This document shows, one piece after another, positions 1 through 8,164 of a DNA stretch of 64,000 bases. The stretch lies in contig NZ_FOFI01000005.1 in the NCBI RefSeq assembly GCF_900110605.1, forward strand, positions 173,754-237,753, given 5' to 3'. Below the pieces are notes generated by a model. That model saw only the letters and a list, made by a program, of their open reading frames with translations, had not been told where the DNA came from and made no database searches. The stretch's first letter is position 1, and each line of letters opens with the position of its first letter. The stretch is from Epilithonimonas lactis (GTDB lineage: Bacteria > Bacteroidota > Bacteroidia > Flavobacteriales > Weeksellaceae). The translations under genes and the position numbers were made by a program.

Positions 1-2227
1 TGTAAGGCTTCACTGCTTTTTCCAGACCTTTTTGATCTTCTCCGTAAAGGAAAACCTCGTAAGGATAATCGTTCAAGGTTTTGATCTTGGACATCAAATC
101 ATTAACATTGATGCTTTGCAAACGTTCTTTGGAGATTACATCCGTCAGACGAGATTCTTTTCCGTACTTGGCGTAATTGGTCAAGGCTGCCATTATTCTG
201 GTCTTGTCTTTCTTGGCAACTTCTCTGGATTCCAGGATGGTCTTCACCGTTTGATCGTAGATGGATTGATCCGCTTTCACATTGTTGATCCAGTGATCCA
301 TCAGCTCCACACCTTTTTTCATATTGCTTTCCAGTCCGCTTAGCGCAATGATCATTTGGTCATTGGTTGTTCTGAACTGATTGGTGATTCCCAATTTATA
401 GAACTCTTCTTTTAATTGTTCCGGCGTGTATTTGTCCGTTCCAAGATATTGAAGAACCGTAACACCCAATGCCAGTTCTTTGCCATTATCTGTCCCAAAA
501 GGAAAAACATAGTTCACCTGCGCAACTTCGTTATATTTGTTTTTAACGAAACTTACTTTCTTATCTTTAATGGTTGACGTAGCAATAGCAGTCTTAAAAT
601 CGATGAACTGAGGTTTGATGTCCGATGATTTTGCATTGATGATCTCTTTCAGGAAAGGCGATTGCGCTTCTCTGTTCAGCTTGATCGGCGTGATACCAGG
701 ATTCTGAACACGAACCAATTTATCATTCACTCCTTTTTCCTTATAAACTACCACGTAATTATCTTTGAAGAAGTCATTCGCAAATTTCACAACATCCGTT
801 TTAGAGATTCCTTCGTATTGGTTGATCTCATCCAGCTCCTGTTCCCAAGTTCTGTTGTTGATGTACGTTGAATAAAGTGTTGTCGCCAGTCCATCAGCAG
901 TTTCCCAACCTTTCATCCTTTGAACTTTCATATCGTTCACAATCGCATGAAGCATCCAATCTGGGAACTGTCCTTTTTTTACCAATTCAATTTGGTCCAA
1001 CAACAATTTTTTGGCATCCTCAAAACTTTGTCCATCCTTCGGAACCACGCTTAGAACAAATGCGCCGTAAGTTTTGAAAGCCGACTCGTAAGCGCCAGCT
1101 CCTAATGTCTTTTGTTTTTGATTGATGTTGAGATCAATGAGACCTGCGTCGCCATTATTACTCAAAATTTCTGCAACCACGTCCGCCAATCTCGCATCCT
1201 GAGTTCCGTAGGAATCGGTTCTCCAGGCTAAGGTCATTCTTGGCGTAGATGGACTTTTTACAGTTCTGGAGATCACGCTTGTCATTGGTTCTTCCGACAC
1301 CATTTTCTTCATCGGAAGTTCTTTGTATTTGAAGGTTCCAAAATACTGATCGACCATTTTGATGGTCTTATCAAAATCCAAGTCTCCAACTAGAACGACC
1401 GCCATATTATTAGGCACATAATAAGTATCGAAATATTTGTGGATTGCCACCATAGACGGACTTTTCAAATGTTCTGAAGTTCCAATCGTCGTTTGCTGAC
1501 CATTTGGATGTTTCGGGAAAAGCGCTTCCATCATCGCGTAATTCACAAGACGACCATCGTTGTCCTGAGCGCGGTTGAATTCCTCATAAACAGCTTCCAA
1601 TTCTGTATGGAACAACCTAAGAACCAATTCTGAGAAACGTTCTTTCTCCACTTTCAGCCATTTCTCCAATTCGTTGGACGGGATGTTGTTTTTGTAAACC
1701 GTTTCGTCCAGCCAAGTGTGAGCGTTGGTTCCCGTTGCACCAAGAGATGAGATTGCCTTGTCATATTCGTTGGCGATCGCATATTTGGAAGCTTCCTGAG
1801 AAACCTCATCAATTTTTTTGTAAAGTGCTTTTTTCTTTTCCGGATCTTTTTCTGCTTTGTGCTGTTCATAAAGATCAGAGATCTGCGTCAGCAAAACTTT
1901 TTCCTTTTCCCAATCCTGAGTTCCCAAGTGCGAAGTTCCTTTGAAGACCATGTGTTCCAGGTAGTGCGCTAATCCTGTATTGTCGCTTGGATCGTTGTTG
2001 GAACCTGTTTTTACAGGAATATAAGTTTGAATCCTTGGAGCGTCATCATTTTTTGCGAGATAGACTTTGAGTCCGTTTTTTAAAGTGTAAACACGTACGC
2101 CAGATTGGTCATTCTTTACAGTCTCGTAAGTGTAGCCAGCTGCGTCGGTTTTGGTTTGTGTTTCAAATTTCTGTGCCATTGCATTCATCATAAATAAGAG
2201 TGAAATTGAAATGAATAGTTTCTTCAT
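1..2227 (-). CDS. M16 family zinc metallopeptidase (partial, C-terminus outside window)
   Basis: Read on the minus strand from ATG at 2227, the frame stays open to the window edge (about 742 residues). A signal peptide (MKKLFISISLLFMMNAMAQ) opens it. The inverted zinc motif HYLEH sits at residues 88-92 in the context GLAHYLEHMVF, and a downstream ELEAVYEEFNRA segment supplies the third zinc ligand, as in pitrilysin/insulinase peptidases. The C-terminal part visible is the second, inactive M16 half. Full Bacteroidetes homologues are long two-half proteins (900 or more residues), so a few hundred residues are missing. Likely periplasmic peptide or protein degradation; the substrate is unknown. 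Confidence 0.93.
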   Translation of the reverse strand, partial: MKKLFISISLLFMMNAMAQKFETQTKTDAAGYTYETVKNDQSGVRVYTLKNGLKVYLAKNDDAPRIQTYIPVKTGSNNDPSDNTGLAHYLEHMVFKGTSHLGTQDWEKEKVLLTQISDLYEQHKAEKDPEKKKALYKKIDEVSQEASKYAIANEYDKAISSLGATGTNAHTWLDETVYKNNIPSNELEKWLKVEKERFSELVLRLFHTELEAVYEEFNRAQDNDGRLVNYAMMEALFPKHPNGQQTTIGTSEHLKSPSMVAIHKYFDTYYVPNNMAVVLVGDLDFDKTIKMVDQYFGTFKYKELPMKKMVSEEPMTSVISRTVKSPSTPRMTLAWRTDSYGTQDARLADVVAEILSNNGDAGLIDLNINQKQKTLGAGAYESAFKTYGAFVLSVVPKDGQSFEDAKKLLLDQIELVKKGQFPDWMLHAIVNDMKVQRMKGWETADGLATTLYSTYINNRTWEQELDEINQYEGISKTDVVKFANDFFKDNYVVVYKEKGVNDKLVRVQNPGITPIKLNREAQSPFLKEIINAKSSDIKPQFIDFKTAIATSTIKDKKVSFVKNKYNEVAQVNYVFPFGTDNGKELALGVTVLQYLGTDKYTPEQLKEEFYKLGITNQFRTTNDQMIIALSGLESNMKKGVELMDHWINNVKADQSIYDQTVKTILESREVAKKDKTRIMAALTNYAKYGKESRLTDVISKERLQSINVNDLMSKIKTLNDYPYEVFLYGEDQKGLEKAVKPY

Positions 2228-2280
2228 ACTATACTTTTATTTTTTTCTGGAGCGTAATTTACGCAACATTTCATTAGTCA

Positions 2281-2288
2281 CAAATTTA
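2281..2288 (-). promoter_or_regulatory. Candidate -7 box of the M16 peptidase gene
   Basis: Minus-strand TAAATTTG fits the Bacteroidetes -7 consensus TAnnTTTG and lies 53 bp upstream of the ATG at 2227. A TTG (2315-2317) is the nearest -33 candidate, but the spacing of 26 bp is a little long. Confidence 0.4.
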
Positions 2289-2758
2289 TGGACAATGTTA
2301 CGTTGAAAACTACGCAAGTATATATGCTTTGAAACTTCGAATTTCAAAAACAATCCAAATATCAATTCAGAAATTATCTTATGTTAATTTTTATTATTAA
2401 GGAATGTAGAATTCTACAATATAAATACACTTTTGATAATTCAACACATCAAAACATCGAATACAATATTTTGAAAATCAATAAATTATAAGTTATTGCA
2501 AGATTTCTAAATATTAAAATAATTAGTAAATAATCGTTTAATTAAAAAATGAATTATTTAAAAAAAGAATTAATAAAATATCAATTAAGTAATCATATTA
2601 AATTTTGATTGAAATATGAATAAAAATAAGCGATTATAAAAACCATTTTAATTGTAATTAATTTCATTATTTATCAATTTAATTAGATTTAATTACGATT
2701 ATCACAACATATAACGAATATTTTTACAAAATAATTTTATATTTCAGTTATTTTTTAC

Positions 2759-2766
2759 TAAATTTG
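2759..2766 (+). promoter_or_regulatory. Candidate -7 box of the LuxR-type regulator
   Basis: TAAATTTG is an exact match to TAnnTTTG, 26 bp upstream of the ATG at 2793. No convincing -33 TTG is present at the right distance, which may point to activator dependence. Confidence 0.45.
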
Positions 2767-2792
2767 AGTATAACCATCCTTAATAAAAACAA

Positions 2793-3443
2793 ATGCCAAT
2801 GAAACCAAATTTAATCATCTTTGATGAGCCCGTGTTCTATACAGAAGGGCTCTCCAAACTCCTCACTGAAAGCCGAATCTTCGATGTTGTGAACATTTGC
2901 AACAATCAAGAAACGCTTGCTGACCACCTCAACTTTCAACCTCCAGAATTTCTGATGCTAGGATCAAACTCGATTGCTCTTACCGAAATGTACAAATTGG
3001 TGCAAGAACTGGTAAGTCAACATAAAAATATCAAGATCATCGTTATCGGAAATTTTTATGAAGTGGGCGATATTCGGAAGTTGTTTGAGAAAGGAATCAA
3101 AAGTTACCTGGACAGAACCTGTGGATACAACGAATTTGTAAAATCCATTGCAGCGCTCAGTTCCAGCCTTGTTTACATCTGCGATTCCGCAAAAGAGAGA
3201 ATGATGGATTTCCTAAGTCACAAGCAGGTCCATCAAAGACATCAGATAGAATGTCTCACAAAAAGGGAAACGGAAGTTTTGAAACTGATTTGTGATGGAC
3301 TGAGCAGCAAAAAAATATGCGAAAAGCTCTTCATCAGCATCAATACTGTAGAGACTCACCGCAAAAAGATCCTTATGAAATTAAATGTGAAAAATTCCGC
3401 AGGTGTCGTAAAATATGCCATGGAAAATCACATGATCAGTTAA
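2793..3443 (+). CDS. LuxR/NarL-type response regulator with degenerate receiver, probable curli regulator
   Basis: 216 residues. Residues 1-125 follow the receiver fold: acidic pair Asp11-Glu12 after strand 1 (LIIFDEP), but the phospho-acceptor position at the end of strand 3 is Gly57 (FLMLGSN), and the strand-5 Lys is replaced in SYLDRTCG. The C-terminus (about 150-216) is a typical GerE/LuxR helix-turn-helix: LTKRETEVLKLICDGLSSKKI followed by FISINTVETHRKKI. The gene converges on the curli cluster. E. coli CsgD, the curli activator, is also a LuxR-type protein with an atypical receiver, so a CsgD-like role is inferred from architecture and position, not from close sequence identity. It likely works without phosphorylation. 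Confidence 0.88.
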   Translation: MPMKPNLIIFDEPVFYTEGLSKLLTESRIFDVVNICNNQETLADHLNFQPPEFLMLGSNSIALTEMYKLVQELVSQHKNIKIIVIGNFYEVGDIRKLFEKGIKSYLDRTCGYNEFVKSIAALSSSLVYICDSAKERMMDFLSHKQVHQRHQIECLTKRETEVLKLICDGLSSKKICEKLFISINTVETHRKKILMKLNVKNSAGVVKYAMENHMIS

Positions 3444-3450
3444 AACCTTT

Positions 3451-3501
3451 CATAAAAAAAAAAGAATTTCAAAAACCTTTGAGCCGGCCATGAAATTCTT
3501 T
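3451..3501 (-). terminator. Terminator at the end of the curli operon
   Basis: Inverted repeat AAAGAATTTCA (3461-3471) and TGAAATTCTTT (3491-3501). The run of A before the left arm becomes a U-tract on the minus strand, so it ends minus-strand transcription from the curli operon. It lies in the convergent gap with the LuxR-type gene. Confidence 0.75.
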
Positions 3502-3529
3502 CCTACCACAAAAAATTGCAATATATTTT

Positions 3530-5035
3530 TTATTCGAAATCCGGCATTTCTGCATTCTCGAACATCACTGTTCTTTCCAGGTCGGAACCTGTACCGCTAA
3601 GGTCAATCGCCATCACATTTTTCTGTGAAATCCCATCATTGGAAGTATTAGTGAAAATGATCTGAGCATTGTTCGGTGAGAATCTTGGATCTAGATCATT
3701 GGTCCCATTTACCTTTTCACTTTCGACAGAAATATCGCGTACTGAATTATCCATCAAATTATAGATGAAGATATGGGAATCCAACTGTCGGTAATTGCCA
3801 TCCTGATAACCAGAAACATCATGGGCGTAGACCAAATAGTTACCATCAACGGAAAAATCCAGACCGCCTGTTCCGCCCGCAACTCCCGTCAATATAGTTT
3901 TCAAAGTCGCACCTAGCATATCGATGATGTAGATCTTCGTATTATAACCATTAAAATCATTGGTTTTGAGAGCGATCTTGCTACCATCGTAACTCCAGTC
4001 GCATTCGGAGATCAGACTTCCGTCGGGCGTTGTGTAGATCAACTCCTGCCCGCTTCCATCTTTATTGATTCTGTAAAGCTTATCAAAATTGGCATATATG
4101 AGTTCTTTACCATTGGTTTTCCACGCAAAATCCAATTCGTAATTGTTGAATCCAGAAAGCGGAACCGTGGTCACTTTGAAAACATCAGAACCATCTGGTT
4201 TGGCTGTAAAAATATGGGTGTTACCGCCTTCTGTTCTTAGAAAAGCGATGAGTCCTGCATTGTTGCTTTTTCTTGGTCGCCAGTTGTTGTGAGACGATGT
4301 TGTGAACTGAAAATTGACACCCGCGTCATCACTGGATACGATGTATAAATTACCAGCTTGTTTTCTCACATAATGAAATCTATTTGCAGGAACCTTATTC
4401 GTGGTAAATTTATTCACCGCACTGAAAACCTCTGGATGGATTTCATCCGCAACAGCCACTTGCCAGAAATAACTCACGCCAAATTTCAGATCCTTCAAAG
4501 TGTAATGATTTTCCTTAAGGTCCTTAACTTCCAAAATATCGGTATTAAGATTATTTTTCACGATCAATCGATATTTCAGAACATCCAAGCTGTCCGGGTC
4601 GGTAGCATTCCAAGTCAGCTCCACAGATAGCGGTTGGTTTTCTGAATTATCTGTAGGACTGATGAGATTTGGAACCGTGGGAGCAGAATTCAGGGATTCA
4701 TCATCTTCCATTTCAAAAACGATGGTGACCAGTTGACTTTGATCTTGCATATTGACACTCAAAAAATTTGCGAGATAGCCAGAAAGTTCAGCTTTCACAG
4801 AGTAATTGCCAATCGGCATCTCAGATATTTCAAATGTTCCATCTACCGCGCTGAAAATCGTTTGAGTGGTTGGCGTAGTAAAGATCTTCACATTTGCCAA
4901 AGGTTCATTGGTTCCGCGTTTCACTACTTTGCCTTTTAATATTCCGGTTTGTGTTTGTTCTACCAATTCCTCGTTACAGGAAATCAGAAAAATGGAAAAG
5001 ACAAGCAGTACTGTGATTTTTATAATTGTTTTCAT
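3530..5035 (-). CDS. Curli-operon lipoprotein: carboxypeptidase-regulatory-like, FN3-like and beta-propeller domains
   Basis: 501 residues. The N-terminus (MKTIIKITVLLVFSIFLISC) has a lipobox ISC with Cys20. Residues about 32-105 are a CarboxypepD-regulatory-like beta-sandwich (GILKGKVVKRGTNEPLANVK, then DGTFEISEMPIGNYSVKAEL). Residues 115-215 resemble a fibronectin type III domain (APTVPNLISPTDNSEN, SYFWQVAVAD). Residues 220-500 contain TolB/WD40-like propeller blades with repeated D-WSxDGSKIA signatures (SYDGSKIALKT, SVDGNYLVYA, SPNNAQIIFTN). It is the last gene of the curli operon, 11 bp after csgG. I infer a surface or periplasmic accessory factor for fibre assembly or anchoring; the precise role is unknown. 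Confidence 0.85.
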   Translation of the reverse strand: MKTIIKITVLLVFSIFLISCNEELVEQTQTGILKGKVVKRGTNEPLANVKIFTTPTTQTIFSAVDGTFEISEMPIGNYSVKAELSGYLANFLSVNMQDQSQLVTIVFEMEDDESLNSAPTVPNLISPTDNSENQPLSVELTWNATDPDSLDVLKYRLIVKNNLNTDILEVKDLKENHYTLKDLKFGVSYFWQVAVADEIHPEVFSAVNKFTTNKVPANRFHYVRKQAGNLYIVSSDDAGVNFQFTTSSHNNWRPRKSNNAGLIAFLRTEGGNTHIFTAKPDGSDVFKVTTVPLSGFNNYELDFAWKTNGKELIYANFDKLYRINKDGSGQELIYTTPDGSLISECDWSYDGSKIALKTNDFNGYNTKIYIIDMLGATLKTILTGVAGGTGGLDFSVDGNYLVYAHDVSGYQDGNYRQLDSHIFIYNLMDNSVRDISVESEKVNGTNDLDPRFSPNNAQIIFTNTSNDGISQKNVMAIDLSGTGSDLERTVMFENAEMPDFE

Positions 5036-5046
5036 GATCGTAGTTT

Positions 5047-6405
5047 TTAGTTTCCGATGTAAATATTGATTCCCAATCCAATACGAATCGCGTGATCATC
5101 ATTGTTACCATGTACAAATCCGTCCCAGCTGTCTTTAAAGCCAATATCATATTGAGATGATAGTCGGACAGCAATATTCTTATCAATGAGATATTCCAGT
5201 CCGCCACCAAATTGCGCTTTGTAATAATTGGAACTGTTGAAGAACATCGTTCCGCCACCAGCATAGATGAACGGGGAAAATTTAAAATTGGGAAGGATGA
5301 GATATTCCAGATTGACCTCCGAGACAATAAATGTCCTCTTAATGATATTTTCATTTTCTACAGTCAAAACTCCAGCATTGAGTTCTATGTTCACGTGATC
5401 ATTCAAAAAATATTTGAAGCCGGCTTTTGCACCGAAATTAGCTTTTGGATTTACGTAATCGCCTTTGATCTGCTGACCTTCCAGATTTGCAAAAAGTGCG
5501 AATTTTCCCCGATCGTGATTGGGATATTTGTTTCCAAGAATCCTTTTGTCATTATCTTTTTCTTCAATGGTGTAATTGTCGATTAAATTTTTATAACCAG
5601 CAGGATCAGCTGCCTTTTTCCCCCAAATATTATCACGAATTCCCTCAACAATCAATGATTTCACTGCTTTTTCTATGGCCTCGGTAACCGCCAGTTGGAC
5701 AGGTTCATTTTGAGTGTAACCGACCTCAGCTTCCATCAATCTTTCGGTATCGATATATCTGAAGAAATTTCCATTGACACTGGTGGAAAGTATTGTTTTT
5801 GAAGTATAGACCGTCTTCAGAATTTCGCCATTCAAAGTAGAAACCGCCCGCAGATAGATTGTGATACGATCTTGTCTGTACTGCGTTGAAGCACCGATGC
5901 CAAAATATCTTGCACCCATTCCGCCTGTCATCACATTGCTGTCGTAAGAGATGACACCACCTTCCAAAAGAATTCCTGCATACAACAATGGTGGCAAAGC
6001 TGGCGCAGATTTATCATTATCTTTTATATATTCTTGTCTGGTAGAGCGAATGATCTGTCTTTCATTGAGGAGATTGGCAATGTTCTCTCTTTCTATCGGA
6101 ACAAACCATTTGCTGTCTTCCAAAGCTTTGATAAGAATTGTTGTCGTTCCTTGAGGAACCGCCGTACTCCAGTTATTACCATTTTCAGATGGTTTGTACT
6201 GCCCGGTTTGGTCGCGAAATTTGTACACACCAATCACGATCTTTTCTTTCGGCGGCGGCAGACTTTCTAGCTCTTTGGTGGAAGATGTGATCTCGCCCAT
6301 CGTTGATTTCTCTTTATTCGATGGTAAATTAAATATAGAGCTGCAACTTTGAAGGAATGACAATAACAGCACATAGAAAAATCTATGATCAATTTTAGTT
6401 TTCAT
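5047..6405 (-). CDS. csgG: CsgG curli secretion channel with C-terminal barrel-like extension
   Basis: 452 residues. Lipobox LQSC places the lipidated Cys at residue 21. Residues about 50-270 match CsgG, the outer-membrane curlin secretion pore: IVIGVYKFRDQTGQYKPS, VPIERENIANLLNERQIIR, LLYAGILLEGGVISYDSN, YFGIGASTQYRQDRITIYLR. E. coli CsgG ends about there, but this protein continues for about 170 residues with alternating beta-strand patterns of an OmpA/OMP beta-barrel type (FGAKAGFKYFLNDHVNIEL, SPFIYAGGGTMFF, AVRLSSQYDIGF) ending IRIGLGINIYIGN. The gene lies 21 bp after csgF and 11 bp before the propeller lipoprotein gene. Confidence 0.93.
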   Translation of the reverse strand: MKTKIDHRFFYVLLLSFLQSCSSIFNLPSNKEKSTMGEITSSTKELESLPPPKEKIVIGVYKFRDQTGQYKPSENGNNWSTAVPQGTTTILIKALEDSKWFVPIERENIANLLNERQIIRSTRQEYIKDNDKSAPALPPLLYAGILLEGGVISYDSNVMTGGMGARYFGIGASTQYRQDRITIYLRAVSTLNGEILKTVYTSKTILSTSVNGNFFRYIDTERLMEAEVGYTQNEPVQLAVTEAIEKAVKSLIVEGIRDNIWGKKAADPAGYKNLIDNYTIEEKDNDKRILGNKYPNHDRGKFALFANLEGQQIKGDYVNPKANFGAKAGFKYFLNDHVNIELNAGVLTVENENIIKRTFIVSEVNLEYLILPNFKFSPFIYAGGGTMFFNSSNYYKAQFGGGLEYLIDKNIAVRLSSQYDIGFKDSWDGFVHGNNDDHAIRIGLGINIYIGN

Positions 6406-6426
6406 GAGCTTGGTTTTTAGTTTTGT

Positions 6427-6840
6427 TTATTTCGGGATCACAATCTCCGACTGCTGCCCGTTGCTTGTATCCAAAATATTGATGAGCAATCCTTGAGACG
6501 ACTGCGTGATCTCCAAATAAAGAGAACCAAACATATAATTCCCAGGTTGCAGTTTTCCATCTCCAAATTGGTCTTCAAATAATTTTTGAGACAATTGACT
6601 CAGAATCTGCCTGTTGAGACTATCGGTAAAGCTATCCATAGAATCGAGGCCATCCAGCAGGCTGTTGAAAGCGCTTTTGTCATCATCAAATTGATTCTGC
6701 GCATTAGCGGAACTCAGAAGCCATTGATAATTGAACGTGTCACCACCAAATGCCGGATTGATAGGCTTATAAACTAATTGTTGAGACTTTAAAGACAAGT
6801 TTCCCAACATCGCGAATAGTAATAAAAATAAGGTTTTCAT
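6427..6840 (-). CDS. csgF: CsgF curli assembly factor
   Basis: 137 residues with a signal peptide (MKTLFLLLFAMLGNLSLKSQ). The mature N-terminus carries the CsgF signature QLVYKPINPAFGG, the part that in E. coli inserts into the CsgG pore and forms its second constriction. The C-terminal half is beta-rich (NYMFGSLYLEITQSSQGLLI) and would couple the channel to the nucleator at the surface. It is 13 bp after csgE and 21 bp before csgG. Confidence 0.95.
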   Translation of the reverse strand: MKTLFLLLFAMLGNLSLKSQQLVYKPINPAFGGDTFNYQWLLSSANAQNQFDDDKSAFNSLLDGLDSMDSFTDSLNRQILSQLSQKLFEDQFGDGKLQPGNYMFGSLYLEITQSSQGLLINILDTSNGQQSEIVIPK

Positions 6841-6853
6841 GGCTGTGTCTTTT

Positions 6854-7585
6854 TTAATACAAGAATTCGTTTTTGATCAGATTTCGTTTGGCATTGTAAT
6901 CCTTGATGTAGCGGAAGGTCATAGCCAGCTGTTCTTTTTGATAATCCTCATTTGGATTGGTCATGAAGCTGTAGATCTGTTTATCTTCTATAATGATGTT
7001 GATCTGGCCATTGGTCCCTCGGGAAGGAAGTTCCGAAATTGTGATTGTAAAGTTGCTCTTCTCTGGCAACTGGCTGTACTGCAGATAGAATGCATCATAA
7101 AAATCCTTTCCTACTTTACTTTTGGTCTCATCGATCGTAAGCCCTCTCAGTTCGAATGATTCCTCTTCTTCTACTTTACTGAGCTTCTTTCGGAAAGAAT
7201 TATGATTGATTTCCAGACTGTCCTTTGAAACTAATTTGTGCGTCTGCTCATCACGGATATAGAGAAAGGTCTTGAGAGCATCTTTATCAGAGATATTGAC
7301 GCTCATCTCTGACAGTTTTTTGGTCTCGTTAGGATTCAGGGAAAATTTTCCGCTCTGTTTGTTATTAGAAAGATTACCGCCATTCCCTTTTTTGATAGAA
7401 ACCAGCAGATAATTGAGTTCCTGATAGGTTCCAGAATTATTGGTTGCCATTGCACTCATTTTGAGTTGGCCTTCTGTGTCTTTGGTTTCTATTTTCGCAA
7501 CAACCTTCTTCTCATCCTGACCTTTGACCTTCAGAACTGGAAAAAACATGGTCGCTAAAATCAATAGAATATATAGTTGTTTCAT
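6854..7585 (-). CDS. csgE: CsgE curli chaperone/gate with N-terminal CsgH-like domain
   Basis: 243 residues with a signal peptide to about residue 22. Residues about 130-243 are CsgE (LRGLTIDETKSKVGKDFYDAF, FTITISELPSRGTNGQI, EDYQKEQLAMTFRYIKDYN), the factor that caps the CsgG pore and hands over subunits. E. coli CsgE is only about 130 residues. The extra N-terminal 25-125 segment (LLVSIKKGNGGNLSNNKQ, SGKFSLNPNETKKLSEMSV) matches the pattern of CsgH, the curlin amyloid inhibitor of Alphaproteobacteria, which is the functional counterpart of CsgC. This looks like a fusion of anti-aggregation chaperone and secretion adaptor. The CsgE call is firm; the CsgH call is by motif reading. Confidence 0.9.
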   Translation of the reverse strand: MKQLYILLILATMFFPVLKVKGQDEKKVVAKIETKDTEGQLKMSAMATNNSGTYQELNYLLVSIKKGNGGNLSNNKQSGKFSLNPNETKKLSEMSVNISDKDALKTFLYIRDEQTHKLVSKDSLEINHNSFRKKLSKVEEEESFELRGLTIDETKSKVGKDFYDAFYLQYSQLPEKSNFTITISELPSRGTNGQINIIIEDKQIYSFMTNPNEDYQKEQLAMTFRYIKDYNAKRNLIKNEFLY

Positions 7586-7596
7586 TTTTTCAGATT

Positions 7597-8004
7597 TTAA
7601 TAGTTTCTCATGAAGATGGTCATGTTGTCACCTTTGATGTTCATTTTCATATTTTCAGAGATGCTGTTGCTGCCTGTGATGTCTATGATATTGTTGTGAC
7701 CTTGTGTCGTGATGGTGTTCTTCACTTCTATGTCGGTGAAAGAATTGACGTAGAAAAGCTTGTTATGATCTCCAATTTGACTTAGTGACACGCTTGTTTT
7801 TTCATTAATGAAAAGTTGTGCGCTGTTATGATTTCCAATCTGGACCGTGGATGTGTATGTACCGATATCAGGATTTTGACCAGCTATGATATCCATTATA
7901 TTAGCACTGTTGATCTGTCCCCAATCGACTTGTTGCGATCTGATGTTCGAAGAAAAAAAAATCAGAATCAGAAAAGGTAATATGTAAACTAAATTTCTCA
8001 TCAT
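7597..8004 (-). CDS. csgB: CsgB-like curli nucleator/minor subunit
   Basis: 135 residues from the ATG at 8004 (a second ATG follows at 8001). The frame is open upstream to 8046, but the start at 8004 gives a clean signal peptide (MMRNLVYILPFLILIFFSS, cleaved near RSQQ). Curlin-like strands QIGNHNSAQLFI and QIGDHNKLFY lie mid-protein, with further degenerate strands (TTQGHNNIIDI, NIKGDNMTIF). There are few and imperfect repeats compared with the next gene upstream, which suits a nucleator or cap rather than the bulk fibre. 11 bp before csgE. Confidence 0.75.
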   Translation of the reverse strand: MMRNLVYILPFLILIFFSSNIRSQQVDWGQINSANIMDIIAGQNPDIGTYTSTVQIGNHNSAQLFINEKTSVSLSQIGDHNKLFYVNSFTDIEVKNTITTQGHNNIIDITGSNSISENMKMNIKGDNMTIFMRNY

Positions 8005-8065
8005 TTTTTTTATAAAAGTAATTGAATGTTGGTAGAGATAAAACACCGTTAATAGTTACTGAGAG

Positions 8066-8088
8066 AAAATCACGGTTTTCCGTGAGTT
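8066..8088. promoter_or_regulatory. Candidate curli operator, copy 1 (upstream of csgB)
   Basis: Inverted repeat of the form AAAATCACGGTTT-N3-GTGA-N-TT, containing the perfect palindrome CACGG-TTTT-CCGTG. It is 62 bp upstream of csgB and identical at 19 of 23 positions to the site upstream of csgA (9067-9089). Size and symmetry suit a dimeric LuxR-type regulator. Confidence 0.55.
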
Positions 8089-8101
8089 ACAATATTTGTA
8101 G

Positions 8102-8132
8102 AAAAAAAATAGGAGAAACCGAAGTTTCTCCT
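8102..8132 (-). terminator. Strong terminator between csgA and csgB
   Basis: Perfect 9-bp stem AGGAGAAAC (8111-8119) / GTTTCTCCT (8124-8132) with loop CGAA. On the minus strand it is followed by eight T. It lies 33 bp after the csgA stop, so it ends or attenuates the abundant csgA transcript before csgB. Confidence 0.88.
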
Positions 8133-8164
8133 ATCCACTTTCAAGGTTAAAAAACTTGTATTGA

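Larger units (their letters stand above)
2228..2792. other. AT-rich divergent intergenic region
   Basis: This 565-bp spacer separates the M16 gene from the LuxR-type regulator, which diverge. It is extremely AT-rich with stops in all frames. Apart from one promoter candidate at each end I see no gene, RNA or clear repeat. Its length and composition would suit complex regulation of the downstream regulator, but nothing specific can be shown. Confidence 0.6.

Noticed and set aside
32..1077. Three plus-strand open frames near the left end
   Set aside because: Opposite the M16 peptidase, which reads without interruption on the minus strand with HxxEH and signal peptide.
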